39,289 nt of DNA from Metaruminococcus_A sp964607135 (GCA_964607135.1 CAZSIV010000022.1:1-39289); one strand, 5' to 3'; positions 1 to 8,543 are shown, counted from the stretch's first letter. The notes: generated by a model from the letters alone, not told the origin. A program made the numbers and translations.

Positions 1-40
1 GGTTAACCTTTTTTGAACCACGCGACTATCGCGTGGTTTT
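1..40. repeat. Left copy of 40-base end repeat (hairpin-bearing)
   Basis: These 40 bases are the exact reverse complement of 39244-39283 at the other end of the window. The unit starts with the palindrome GGTTAACC, then a T-run, then a 10-bp stem AACCACGCGA / TCGCGTGGTT (16-25 and 29-38) around a 3-base loop. Similarity stops after base 40 on the inner side; on the outer side it may continue beyond the window. Hairpins of this kind occur in REP-like elements and at the ends of IS200/IS605-type elements, but no transposase is present here, so the class is unknown. Confidence 0.85.
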
Positions 41-50
41 CAGAATACAA

Positions 51-90
51 AAAGACCACACTCAAGGTTTTACCCTTTGGTGTGGTCTTT
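51..90. other. Strong hairpin next to the left end repeat
   Basis: An 11-bp perfect stem AAAGACCACAC (51-61) / GTGTGGTCTTT (80-90) closes an 18-base loop that can itself pair (CAAGG with CCTTTG). No long U-run follows on the plus strand, so it is not a clean intrinsic terminator. It lies directly inside the end repeat and could be part of the same mobile or repetitive element, because the right end of the window lacks it. Confidence 0.55.
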
Positions 91-181
91 ACTCGTTGTG
101 CCACCCGAAAGAAAGTCGGTTAAAAATTAGTTTTTGTGCCAATCCCTAACCGCAACTCACTTTTCTGGTGGTTTTGCTTTT

Positions 182-224
182 TACATATTAAATAGACCAG
201 AATTAGATAAAAATTTAATATGTA
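182..224. repeat. AT-rich 12-bp perfect inverted repeat
   Basis: TACATATTAAAT (182-193) and ATTTAATATGTA (213-224) are exact reverse complements separated by 19 bases. The surrounding sequence (about 100-316) shows no convincing gene: the only reading frame there has no SD and an unconvincing composition. The repeat could be an operator or a remnant of the neighbouring element; nothing in the sequence decides. Confidence 0.5.
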
Positions 225-316
225 CCTTGAAAATCGAGAAATTCGATCCGCTGTTTGTTAAAAATGCGAAGCCCAAGTTTGCTTTATTCATAAAACGACA
301 GCGGCAAAAACCGCCG

Positions 317-391
317 GCCTTTTTATGTACCTGCCCATCCCGTTGGGAAAGGACAGGCGTGCCTCAAATGAGAGGGCACAGATAAAAAGGC
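317..391. other. 75-nt element foldable as a three-way junction
   Basis: The ends GCCTTTTTAT (317-326) and ATAAAAAGGC (382-391) pair over 10 bp. Between them lie two hairpins: a 7-bp stem CCTGCCC/GGACAGG, continued after a small internal loop by CCC/GGG with a 3-base loop, and a GTGCCTC/GAGGGCAC stem with one bulged G. The whole 75 nt therefore folds as a closed three-way junction on either strand. It sits 58 bases downstream of the minus-strand Cys-rich gene. I recognise no known riboswitch class. It may be a structured RNA or a small palindromic repeat of the MITE type. Confidence 0.5.
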
Positions 392-448
392 TTGGTCATT
401 GATTGATTCGGCGGTTTTGCACGATTGCTGTCTGGATATTTCTCGGCG

Positions 449-679
449 CTACTTCTGGTCGCAGCAGGGCTCGATTACCCCGGCGCAACGAAGGGACTCT
501 AAAAGACGGTTGACAGTACAAGTGACTTCTTTTAGGTCCGCGCAAGGCGGAATATCGCAAACCGCAGCGCCTGGCAGGCATACGGCCGGGGAACAGTCTG
601 TAGGGCAAATCCTTTTATAAACGCAGGTGCCCTGTTCCTCCAGATGCCGATAGCGGCAGAAATCATTCTCGCAGTTCAT
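449..679 (-). CDS. Small cysteine-rich hypothetical protein (76 aa)
   Basis: I do not recognise the family. The protein has 12 cysteines in 76 residues, spread along its whole length and ending in a CC pair near the C-terminus, with no signal peptide or membrane segment. That density suggests metal or iron-sulfur binding, or a disulfide-rich peptide; this is inference only. I chose the ATG at 679-677 because a full AGGAGG lies 6 bases upstream on the minus strand; an in-frame ATG seven codons earlier has no such SD. An 18-bp perfect palindrome lies just upstream and may control it. It is one of only two minus-strand genes in the window and neighbours a decayed phage gene, so it may belong to an acquired segment. 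An overlapping plus-strand reading frame (399-620) has no SD. Confidence 0.5.
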   Translation of the reverse strand: MNCENDFCRYRHLEEQGTCVYKRICPTDCSPAVCLPGAAVCDIPPCADLKEVTCTVNRLLESLRCAGVIEPCCDQK

Positions 680-700
680 AAGAATCCTCCTTTGCTGCAT

Positions 701-718
701 TGAGGAAATATTTCCTCA
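701..718. promoter_or_regulatory. 18-bp perfect palindrome, probable operator
   Basis: TGAGGAAATATTTCCTCA reads identically on both strands. On the minus strand it lies between a weak possible promoter (TTGTCA, 17 bases, TCATAA, around 752-724) and the SD of the Cys-rich gene. This is the position expected for an operator bound by a dimeric repressor. The regulator is unknown and not evident in the window. Confidence 0.5.
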
Positions 719-838
719 TTAACAGGTTATGACGATCAGTCGCATAAAGTGACAAAAATAGGCCGAGATTTTCAAAAACGCAGAAACCTTGTGAAAAGCA
801 CGCCTCTCTAAAATGAGTAATTTATAGGAGAATAGTAT

Positions 839-1277
839 ATGAATCGTATCGTATCATTGAAACAGGCGGAGGAAACCTATCCCCTGATATTTTCCACGCA
901 GGCCCTGATCGAAATCTGCGAAAAATACAACAGCTTAAAGGAAGTGCTTGAACTCATGAGCTCCGACACGAGCTATCAGACGTTGTTTGAAGTCGCAGTG
1001 ATTTTACAAGATCGGGCGCCGATTACCTGAACACGCAGAAAGAGCAGGCTCCCCAGTTGACGGTCGAACAGCTCACCTTTGGACCCCGTTTAAAATTGGG
1101 GGCGAGGTGCTGTACAACGCCGTCATATCCTGCATTGAAACGGGAGCGAAGCAGGCGGTGGAGGCGGAAGGAAACCTAAATCAAAATTACCTGAAACACG
1201 CATGGCTTCGATTCGAAGCGTTTTGCCAAATGGCTAGGAAGACGCCGTTAGCACCTAAAAATTTGATACTAATTTGA
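839..1277 (+). pseudogene. Frame-broken phage-type gene, possibly a tail assembly chaperone
   Basis: An intact start with a plausible SD (AGGAGA) opens a 63-codon frame that stops at 1030. Its content (start to about residue 53) resembles small tail-assembly proteins in Clostridia prophages, recognised from memory. The apparent continuation, with residues such as GADYLNTQKEQAP and LTVEQLTF, lies in a second frame from about 1000. A further stretch beginning GEVLYNAVISCIETG and ending at a TGA at 1275-1277 lies in a third frame from 1101. At least two frameshifts or small deletions are therefore needed to join the pieces. No other phage gene is found nearby, so this looks like the last scrap of a lost prophage. 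The exact family assignment is uncertain. Confidence 0.5.
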
Positions 1278-1286
1278 TACTAATTA
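1260..1286. repeat. 11-bp tandem direct repeat
   Basis: AATTTGATACT occurs twice back to back (1260-1270, 1271-1281), followed by a partial third unit AATTA. It lies exactly at the 3' end of the broken phage-type gene. Short tandem repeats at such borders can be integrase arm-binding sites or attachment-site scars; no integrase gene is present, so this is only a possibility. Confidence 0.5.
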
Positions 1287-1356
1287 CCCTGCTTTTGCCC
1301 ATATTTATATAGCTTTACATATTGAATAAATCTGAAAATATCGGGATTTTCTGCGG

Positions 1357-1385
1357 TTGTAGATGGGGGAGATTTATAGTATAAT
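1357..1385 (+). promoter_or_regulatory. SigA-type promoter for the ncRNA candidate
   Basis: A perfect TATAAT (1380-1385) has a poor TTGTAG -35 match (1357-1362) at the ideal 17-base spacing. The predicted start, about 1389-1392, coincides with the 5' edge of the long closing stem of the RNA candidate downstream. Confidence 0.6.
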
Positions 1386-1388
1386 AAA

Positions 1389-1545
1389 GACCTCACGGCA
1401 TGATCTGAAGCCCTGCAATGCAAGCCTTCGGATGTCTAAAAGGACCTTGCTGCTCGCTGGTGTTTGTAAGAAGAACCTGCCCCGTTGACAATCGCGATTT
1501 GTAAGTCGTATAAACATATAGATTCGTAACCTGTGAGGTATGTCG
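1389..1545 (+). ncRNA. Structured non-coding RNA candidate, possibly 6S RNA (SsrS)
   Basis: There is no plausible reading frame between 1278 and 1681, yet a good promoter starts transcription at about 1389. The ends of the transcript pair: ACCTCAC (1390-1396) with GTGAGGT (1533-1539), 7 perfect bp. Inside there is an 8-bp hairpin ATCTGAAG/CTTCGGAT and a small hairpin CGATT/AAGTCG near the 3' side, with a long weakly paired centre. Length (about 155 nt), a closing stem and an open centre fit 6S RNA, which binds RNA polymerase holoenzyme. I cannot run a covariance model, so the class is a guess; it does not resemble SRP RNA, tmRNA or RNase P RNA. Confidence 0.45.
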
Positions 1546-1604
1546 TATTTATTTCATTCCATGCGTTTTGCATGGTGGAGTTTCTCTGCCTTTACGTTGT
1601 AGCC

Positions 1605-1610
1605 TATAAT
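1605..1610 (+). promoter_or_regulatory. Possible -10 element for addB
   Basis: TATAAT lies 72 bases before the addB start codon. No good -35 is visible at 16-18 bases, so this promoter is tentative; addBA could otherwise be read through from the ncRNA promoter. Confidence 0.3.
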
Positions 1611-1681
1611 GTTTGATAAAATCTCGCGAATGTGGTTATCGAAATATTTTTTGGAAGTTGAATGAGAAAGGAGGAAAACCT

Positions 1682-4600
1682 ATGTTAAAACTGCTCTATG
1701 GCGCGTCCGGCGCCGGAAAAACAGAGGAGATTTATCGTGAGGTCGCTCGGTTTGCCGAAGCTGGACACGCCAAAATAATGGTGATTGTGCCGGAACAATT
1801 TTCATTTGAGACAGAACGCAAACTCCTTTCGTTTTTAGGGGCGCGTGCTTTTTCTCAGATTGAGGTTTACAGTTTTACGAGGATTTGCCACCGTGTTTTT
1901 GAGCTTTACGGCGGAAATGACCGGAATTACGCTGATATGACTGCAAAAATTTTGTTGATGGATCTTGCCTTGAAAGAAGTTTCGGATTCTCTGGAGCACT
2001 ACCATAGGGTTTCTCACTCGCGCTCCTTTCTCCTTTCGGCCCTCCAGACGGTGGAAGAATTAAAGGTAAACGGCGTGACGGCCGCGCAGTATGAGGAAGC
2101 TGCCGCCGGATTGCGGGAAACTCCCTCGGGGGAGAAACTGAAGGAAATATCTACCATATATTCGACTTACCAGGGCATTCTGGAGCGTTCCTATCAAGAT
2201 GCTCTGGATGATTTCTCCAAGGCGCTTGAGCAGGTCGGAAAAAACCGCTTTTTTGAGGGGTATACGGTTTTTTTGGACGAATTTAAGGGATTTACCAAAC
2301 CGGAATTTGACCTGATCGGCGAAATTTTAGCCCAAGCGGAATCTTGCACGATTACCTTGTGTATGGATCGAAACGATGAAAACGATCTTCTATTTTACAG
2401 CATCAAAAAAACAGCGGACAGGCTGAAGCGGATCGCGGCGGAGAAAAGATGCGGAATCGCCGCGCCGGTCTGCCTCGAAAAAAATCACCGTTTTCACTGC
2501 GGGGCTTTACGCCATCTGGAGCGGAACGCCTTTCGCGGGGAACTCCTGCCTTTTGAGGGAAAAAACCGCGCTGTTTCTGTCTGCCGGACAGCCAATGAAT
2601 ACGATGAGGTCGATTACGCGCTGTCCTGGATTCTGGAACAGGTTAAGGCCAAAGGATACCGATATCGTGAGATCGTGATGATCTGCCGCGATTTCCAAAG
2701 CTATCAGTGGATTCTGGAGCCGGCGTTCCAGAAGTACAATATCCCGTATTTTATTGACAGCCGTTTCGAGATCGAGGTCTACCCCCCGGTTCGCTTTGTC
2801 ACAACAGCGCTGGAAGCGGCAGTAAACCGCCTGGATGCAGAAACGATCCTCAGCCTGATGAAATGCTCCATGCTCCCCTTTACGCTGGAGGAAGTTTCCC
2901 TTTTGGAGAATTACGTCTACCTTTGGGGGATTACCGGCGCAAAATGGGCGGATGAATTCACGGCAAACCCACGGGGATTCAAGGGCAGTCTGACCGAAGA
3001 AGACCGCGGAATCCTTGAACAGCTCAACAGGATGCGCCGCGCGGTTGTGGAGCCGATGCAGAGATTAATGAAGCGGGCGGAAGGCGCAACGGTCAAGCAG
3101 CTTGCCGAATCGCTTTATGAGCTGCTGGAGGAGCTCGGCGCGCTCGATGTGCTGTCGCAGAAGATCGCTGAGCTGCATCGCAGCGGGGAGCACGACCAGG
3201 CGGAGACTTACCGCCGGATTTGGGAACTGATCGTAAAAATATTGGACACCATGGTGCTGACGGCGGGCAGTCTCCGGATGGATTTGCGCAGGTTTCTGGA
3301 GCTGTTCACCCTTGCGGTTCAAAACAGCGAGCTTGCGGACAGGCCGCAGGCGCTCGACTGCGTTATGGTGGGTTCTCCCGACCGGATGAGGACGGACTCT
3401 CCCAAAGCGGCGGTTATTCTGGGGGTAAACGACGGGGTTTTTCCTTACGTTCCTGTGGACAGCACCCTACTCCGCGACGAAGAGCGGCTGGCTCTTGCCG
3501 AATTGGGCTTGGAACTGCAGGGGGATTTCAAAGAAAAAATCCTGGAGGAGCGTTTCGTAGCCTATAAAGCTTTGGCGGCGCCGTCCGAAATGCTGCTCCT
3601 CACCAGCCGGCGTGCCGATATCACCGGCGAGGTTAAGCAGCCGTCCGAGCTGTTGGGTCAGCTTTCTCTTTTGTTTTCCAAGTCAGTTGAGCTCCAGAGC
3701 GAAGAAGTCTCTCCGCTTTTTTACTGCCGTTCGCAGGAGACCGCATTTTTGACGTTGGCGAGGCAGTTTTCGTACAAAACGGATTTTGTAAAAACCCTCT
3801 CTTCCTATTTTGAGCAGGAGCCTTTTTACCGGGAACGCCTGAAGCTTCTGGAACAGGCGCTGAAACCGCGGGATTTTCAAATCGACGACCCCCGTATTGC
3901 CAAACAGCTTTTCGGAGGTAAGGTCCGGCTTTCCCCCTCAAGGGTGGAAGCGTACTACCGCTGTCCCTTTGCATATTTCTGCCGTTATGGACTAAAAGCT
4001 CTTCCCAGGGTGAGGGCAGAGCTCAACCCGATGGAGCGCGGGGTGGCGATCCACGACGTTCTTTACCGCTTTGTTTCGGAGTACGGGGAAAGAATGTTTG
4101 AGCTGAGCGAGGAAGAAGTAAAAGAGATTGTAAATCGCTGCCTGGAACAGTATATTTCGGAGGTCATGGGCGGTGTTCAGGGAAAATCCAAGCGGTTTTT
4201 AGCTGCGTTTTACCGCCTGCGGAACACGGTCGGAAATATTGTTCTCCGGCTGATTGCGGAGTTCAGGCAGAGCGCGTTCAAACCGGTCGATTTTGAATTG
4301 GAGATCGGCGGGAACGAAAACGTCAGCCCGCTTCTTCTCAAAACGGCGGACGGAACTGAGATCGTCGTCACCGGGACGGTCGACAGGGTAGACTTTTGTG
4401 AAATCGGCGGGAAGAAATACGTTCGGGTGATCGACTATAAATCGGGCGTAAAAAAGTTCAAACTCAGCGACGTTTATTATGGATTAAACCTTCAGATGAT
4501 TCTCTATCTTTTTATCCTTTGGAAAAACGGGAAAGAGAAGTATGAAAACGTATATCCGGCGGGTGTCTTATACATGCCCGCCGGGGAAGCTTCTCTGGGA

Positions 4601-5041
4601 CTCCCACGGGAGGCTTCTGCGGAGGAAACAGAAAAAAAGAGGATGGCGCAGTACAAAATGAATGGATTTGTACTGGAGGATTCCAGCGTGGTTTCCGCCA
4701 TGGAAGAGGATGTCGGCGGCATTTTTATCCCGGTTGAGCGGAACAAAGACGGGAGCTTTGGAAAGCGTTCTTCCTTATTGAAGCTGGAGGAGCTGGGGAA
4801 GATGGAGCAATACGTCAACCGTCTGATCCTGAGGATGGCGGAGGAGCTACATCGGGGAACGGTTTCCGCTTCTCCTGTTTACAGCGGTGGAAACAAGCCG
4901 CCCTGCGAGTATTGCGATTACAGCTCTGTCTGCGGGCAGAAGAAGACTGCTTCCAAGCGTCCGCCGGCGGAGGAATTGAGCAAAGAGCAGTTTTTTGCCG
5001 AGATAGGAGGTGACGGCAGTGCCGGAGCGCAACTGGACTGA
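1682..5041 (+). CDS. addB: AddB, nuclease/helicase-like subunit of the AddAB recombination complex
   Basis: AddB partners AddA to process double-strand DNA ends for RecA-dependent recombination, the Bacillota counterpart of RecBCD. The 1119-residue protein starts with a Walker A motif (GASGAGKT, about residues 7-14). It ends with the RecB-type nuclease domain, whose IDYKSG motif is at about residues 917-922. Four cysteines expected to hold an iron-sulfur cluster are present: C761, then C1075, C1078 and C1084 (CX2CX5C). Size matches the family (about 1150). I chose the ATG at 1682 because AAAGGAGG lies just upstream; a longer in-frame start at 1613 has no SD. The gene overlaps addA by 23 bases, so the two are translationally coupled. 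Confidence 0.96.
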   Translation: MLKLLYGASGAGKTEEIYREVARFAEAGHAKIMVIVPEQFSFETERKLLSFLGARAFSQIEVYSFTRICHRVFELYGGNDRNYADMTAKILLMDLALKEVSDSLEHYHRVSHSRSFLLSALQTVEELKVNGVTAAQYEEAAAGLRETPSGEKLKEISTIYSTYQGILERSYQDALDDFSKALEQVGKNRFFEGYTVFLDEFKGFTKPEFDLIGEILAQAESCTITLCMDRNDENDLLFYSIKKTADRLKRIAAEKRCGIAAPVCLEKNHRFHCGALRHLERNAFRGELLPFEGKNRAVSVCRTANEYDEVDYALSWILEQVKAKGYRYREIVMICRDFQSYQWILEPAFQKYNIPYFIDSRFEIEVYPPVRFVTTALEAAVNRLDAETILSLMKCSMLPFTLEEVSLLENYVYLWGITGAKWADEFTANPRGFKGSLTEEDRGILEQLNRMRRAVVEPMQRLMKRAEGATVKQLAESLYELLEELGALDVLSQKIAELHRSGEHDQAETYRRIWELIVKILDTMVLTAGSLRMDLRRFLELFTLAVQNSELADRPQALDCVMVGSPDRMRTDSPKAAVILGVNDGVFPYVPVDSTLLRDEERLALAELGLELQGDFKEKILEERFVAYKALAAPSEMLLLTSRRADITGEVKQPSELLGQLSLLFSKSVELQSEEVSPLFYCRSQETAFLTLARQFSYKTDFVKTLSSYFEQEPFYRERLKLLEQALKPRDFQIDDPRIAKQLFGGKVRLSPSRVEAYYRCPFAYFCRYGLKALPRVRAELNPMERGVAIHDVLYRFVSEYGERMFELSEEEVKEIVNRCLEQYISEVMGGVQGKSKRFLAAFYRLRNTVGNIVLRLIAEFRQSAFKPVDFELEIGGNENVSPLLLKTADGTEIVVTGTVDRVDFCEIGGKKYVRVIDYKSGVKKFKLSDVYYGLNLQMILYLFILWKNGKEKYENVYPAGVLYMPAGEASLGLPREASAEETEKKRMAQYKMNGFVLEDSSVVSAMEEDVGGIFIPVERNKDGSFGKRSSLLKLEELGKMEQYVNRLILRMAEELHRGTVSASPVYSGGNKPPCEYCDYSSVCGQKKTASKRPPAEELSKEQFFAEIGGDGSAGAQLD

Positions 5042-8000
5042 GGAACAGCGCCAAGCGATTGAAGCGGAAGGCGGCACCGTCCTGCTTTCCGCTGCCGCCG
5101 GGAGCGGAAAGACAGCTGTTCTGGTTGAGCGGGTCATCCGTTTGATCACCCGCAGAGAAAATCCGATCCCGGCGGACCGGCTTCTGGTCGTCACCTTTAC
5201 AAAGGCTGCGGCTGCCGAGATGAAGCAGCGGATCTCTGCTGCTCTGGCAGAAAGGATTGCGGCAGAGCCGGGAAACCAGCTTTATTTGGAGCAGCAGCTC
5301 CTCCTTTCCCGCGCCCATATCTGCACCATTCACGCTTTCTGCGGGGAACATCTGCGGGAGAACTTTGAACGGCTCAGCCTGTCGCCCGACTTCAGGATTG
5401 CGGATGATGCAGAGATCGAGCTTTTGAAACGAGCCGCCGTCGACCGTGTCTTAGAAGAGGAATACGAGGCGGGTGAGGATGGCTTTTTGCACCTGACGGA
5501 GTTTTTTGCTTCACGCACCGACCAGCTGTTGGCCGATCAGGCTTTGGAAATCTATGAATTTATCCGTTCCCATCCCTTTCCGCTCCGTTGGTTGGATGAA
5601 CAGGAGGCATGTTATGCGGATGCGCTCGAATCCGGTATTTTCCCCTGGAGGGAGACGATAGAGCAGGATGCACTGGAAGCATTGGAATATTGCGGTATGC
5701 TGGTTCGATCGGCACTGGAAGAGATGGAAGGGGACTCGGCGATGTCCGAGAGCTACCGTCAAACCTTTGAAAGCGACGGCCTTTACTTGTCGGAGCTTTC
5801 TTCGCTGCTGTATTCCGGGAAATGGGATGAGGCAGTGTGCTCTGCACAGGAGCATCGGTTTCCTTCACTGAAACAGCTTCGAAAATATGAGGATCAGGAG
5901 AAGAAAGAGCGGGTCGGGCAGCTGAGGAAGGAGATCAAGGACGAGCTGTCCTCCGTGACGGACTTACTGATGCGCTGTTCTTCCGAGAAGATGATCCTTG
6001 AGGATTTAAAGAAAATCTTTCCGGTGATGAAATCGCTTTTTCGGGTTGTAAAGCGGGTATACGGCGTACTGGAGGAAGAAAAGCGGAAGAAAAACGTCCT
6101 GGATTTTTCGGACCTGGAGCTTTTGACTCTGCAGTCGCTTGCCGTTCCGATTCCGAATGCTGAGGGCTTTATAAAAACGGAGCTGGCAGGGGAATGCGGA
6201 ACGCGTTTTGAAGAAATTTTAGTCGATGAATACCAGGATATCAACGAGGTTCAGGATACGATTTTCCGAGCGCTTTCCCGGGATGAATCCAATCTTTTTC
6301 TGGTGGGTGACGTCAAGCAGAGCATCTATCGGTTCCGAAAGGCCATGCCGGAGCTGTTCCTCCGCCGAAGGGATGCCGCTACTTCCTATGATGGAGAACA
6401 CTTTCCCGCCCGGATCCGGCTCAATGCGAATTTCCGCAGCCGCGCGGGGGTGACCGATGCCGTCAATTACCTGTTCACCGCCCTGATGAGCCGCGGCTTG
6501 GGGGATGTCGATTACACCGAAGAAAAGCTGATCCCCCGCGCAGAACTAATAGGGGAGGAAAATGGAGCGGCTCAGCTCCACATCATCGATCATGCATCCG
6601 CGGACGAGGCGGAAGAGGAACGAATTCTATACGAAGCGCGGCATATCGCTTATGAAATCCGCCGGATGATCGCCCAGGGGATGCAGGTAAACGACTGCGG
6701 AAAGCTGCGGCGGTGCAGGTTCGGTGATTTTTGTATCCTACTGCGCTCTATGAAGGGAAAGGCGGCGCTTTTCGAAGAGGAGTTTAAACGGCAGGGTGTG
6801 CCCCTTTGGAACGACGTTTCCTCCGGATATTTCGATTCCGAAGAGGTTGCCGCTGTTTTGAACCTGCTCCGGATATTGGATAATCCGCTACAGGATATCC
6901 CGTTGCTTGCGGTGCTTTTTTCGCCGCTTTTCGGTTTTACGCCGGATGAAGCGGCGCAGCTCAGGCTTTTAGCGAAGTCGGAGCCTCTGTACCTTGCTCT
7001 GAAGCGTTTTGCGGAATCAGGAGGCAAAAAAGCGGAGAAATTTCTGCGGGCAGCCGATCGCTTTCGGGCCGCAGCTGCTGTCAGCCGGCTGGACGAGCTG
7101 TTACAGTTCATCTATGACGCGACAGGGTTTATGGCTTTTGCCGGAGCGGCTCAAAATGGGGAACAGCGGACGGCGAACCTGAGGCTTTTGCTCGAATACG
7201 CGCGGCAGTATGAGGAAGCAGGTTATCGGGGCGTTTCGGGATTTATCCGCTTTGTCGACCGGACGGTGGAGCGCGGTCAGGATTTGGCCGCTGCGAACGT
7301 GATAAACGAACAGGCCGATGTCGTCCGCCTGATGAGCATCCACCGCTCCAAAGGGCTGGAATTCCCCGTCTGCTTTGTAGCAGATCTCTCAAAACAGTTC
7401 AATACCCTCGACTTGAGAGGAGAGCTTCTGCTCCATCCGGGAAAGGGGATCGGATTGAAAGTGCGGGAACCCCAGACCCTTAAAAAGTATGCCACTCTGC
7501 CTTATGAGGCGCTCCGTTCTTCTATTGAAAAGGAGCTGCTGGCCGAGGAATTGAGGGTGCTGTATGTCGCCTTGACCCGCCCAAAAGAAAAGCTGATTAT
7601 GGTGCTCTCCTGCAATGACCTTGAAAAAGAGGCGGAGAAAATTGGCCAAAAAGCGGGGAGTGCCCCTCTTCTCAGCCCTTATCTTCTGCGCGGGATGAAA
7701 TCCTTTGGCGAGTGGATGATAGCCGCGATGCTCCGAAGCCAAGAATTATGCGGCACGTTGGAATCGGAGCGGTTCCGGGATGTTTTAACAGTGAAAAGCG
7801 GCATTGGTGTTTTCGTCTATCCACCGGTTTCCGAAGAGGATGCTCTTGAACTGGAAGCCGAGGATCACGCACAGGTCGATGAAACGCTGAAAAAGCAGCT
7901 TGAAGAACATCTCGGCTTTTGCTATCCTTATGAGGCGATATCCCGCCTTCCGGGAAAAATGGCGGTTACACAGGTGGCGGAGAATCCTCCTGTAGAAGGA

Positions 8001-8543
8001 GCCGAGCTTGCAAGACCTTCTTTTTTATTGAAACGCCGATTTTCTGCGGCGGAGCGAGGGACGATTCTTCACCGCTTTATGCAGCATATCGATTTAAACG
8101 CCTTCGACGTCAAAAGGGAAATCGACCGGCAGATCAGGGCTGTTTTCCTTTCGGAAGAGCAGGCGGCGGCGTTGGATTCAAAGAGAATCGGCACTTTTTT
8201 ACGGTCTGGAATTGCAAAGCGGATGCGCGCTGCGGGAAAAGCTCTGTTTCGGGAATATAAGTTTATGTATGAAATGGACGCTTCAGAGCTTTATGACGTC
8301 CCCGAAGCCAAAGGGGAAACGGTTCTGATCCAGGGAGTCGCCGACGGTGTGATTGCAGAAGAAGACGGCTTGGTGATCATCGACTATAAGACGGACCGTG
8401 CAGACGGGGCGGAGGAGCTGGATGAACGGTACCGCGCACAGCTTGAGCTGTACGGACGCGCTCTGTCGAAAGGATTTGGCCTTCCCGTAAAACAAAAGGT
8501 GATCTATTCTTTTTCCCTTTCTGAAGAAATTGTTTTGGATTGA
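5019..8543 (+). CDS. addA: AddA, ATP-dependent helicase/nuclease subunit
   Basis: AddA is the UvrD-like 3'-5' helicase and second nuclease subunit of AddAB. In its 1174 residues I see Walker A (SAAAGSGKT, residues 24-32), the Walker B/motif II region (DEYQD, residues 403-407), the GDVKQSIYRFR motif, and MSIHRSKGLEFPV and RLLYVALTR-like late helicase motifs. The C-terminal nuclease motif IDYKTDRA is at about residues 1121-1128. The start is taken as GTG 5019, 8 bases after AGGAGG (5005-5010); a GTG at 5010 overlaps that SD itself and is less likely. It lies inside the end of addB, as usual for this operon. No terminator follows before the infC promoter. Confidence 0.96.
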   Translation: MPERNWTEEQRQAIEAEGGTVLLSAAAGSGKTAVLVERVIRLITRRENPIPADRLLVVTFTKAAAAEMKQRISAALAERIAAEPGNQLYLEQQLLLSRAHICTIHAFCGEHLRENFERLSLSPDFRIADDAEIELLKRAAVDRVLEEEYEAGEDGFLHLTEFFASRTDQLLADQALEIYEFIRSHPFPLRWLDEQEACYADALESGIFPWRETIEQDALEALEYCGMLVRSALEEMEGDSAMSESYRQTFESDGLYLSELSSLLYSGKWDEAVCSAQEHRFPSLKQLRKYEDQEKKERVGQLRKEIKDELSSVTDLLMRCSSEKMILEDLKKIFPVMKSLFRVVKRVYGVLEEEKRKKNVLDFSDLELLTLQSLAVPIPNAEGFIKTELAGECGTRFEEILVDEYQDINEVQDTIFRALSRDESNLFLVGDVKQSIYRFRKAMPELFLRRRDAATSYDGEHFPARIRLNANFRSRAGVTDAVNYLFTALMSRGLGDVDYTEEKLIPRAELIGEENGAAQLHIIDHASADEAEEERILYEARHIAYEIRRMIAQGMQVNDCGKLRRCRFGDFCILLRSMKGKAALFEEEFKRQGVPLWNDVSSGYFDSEEVAAVLNLLRILDNPLQDIPLLAVLFSPLFGFTPDEAAQLRLLAKSEPLYLALKRFAESGGKKAEKFLRAADRFRAAAAVSRLDELLQFIYDATGFMAFAGAAQNGEQRTANLRLLLEYARQYEEAGYRGVSGFIRFVDRTVERGQDLAAANVINEQADVVRLMSIHRSKGLEFPVCFVADLSKQFNTLDLRGELLLHPGKGIGLKVREPQTLKKYATLPYEALRSSIEKELLAEELRVLYVALTRPKEKLIMVLSCNDLEKEAEKIGQKAGSAPLLSPYLLRGMKSFGEWMIAAMLRSQELCGTLESERFRDVLTVKSGIGVFVYPPVSEEDALELEAEDHAQVDETLKKQLEEHLGFCYPYEAISRLPGKMAVTQVAENPPVEGAELARPSFLLKRRFSAAERGTILHRFMQHIDLNAFDVKREIDRQIRAVFLSEEQAAALDSKRIGTFLRSGIAKRMRAAGKALFREYKFMYEMDASELYDVPEAKGETVLIQGVADGVIAEEDGLVIIDYKTDRADGAEELDERYRAQLELYGRALSKGFGLPVKQKVIYSFSLSEEIVLD

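Noticed and set aside
134..385. Open frame of 83 codons on the plus strand
   Set aside because: It starts with GTG without an SD, crosses the AT-rich inverted repeat and the three-way-junction element, and its protein resembles nothing I know.
317..391. Known riboswitch in the 75-nt element
   Set aside because: I compared it from memory with c-di-GMP, fluoride, preQ1 and cobalamin motifs and found no matching conserved core.
399..620. Plus-strand frame opposite the Cys-rich gene
   Set aside because: No SD; its composition looks like the complement of the minus-strand gene, which has the better start signals.
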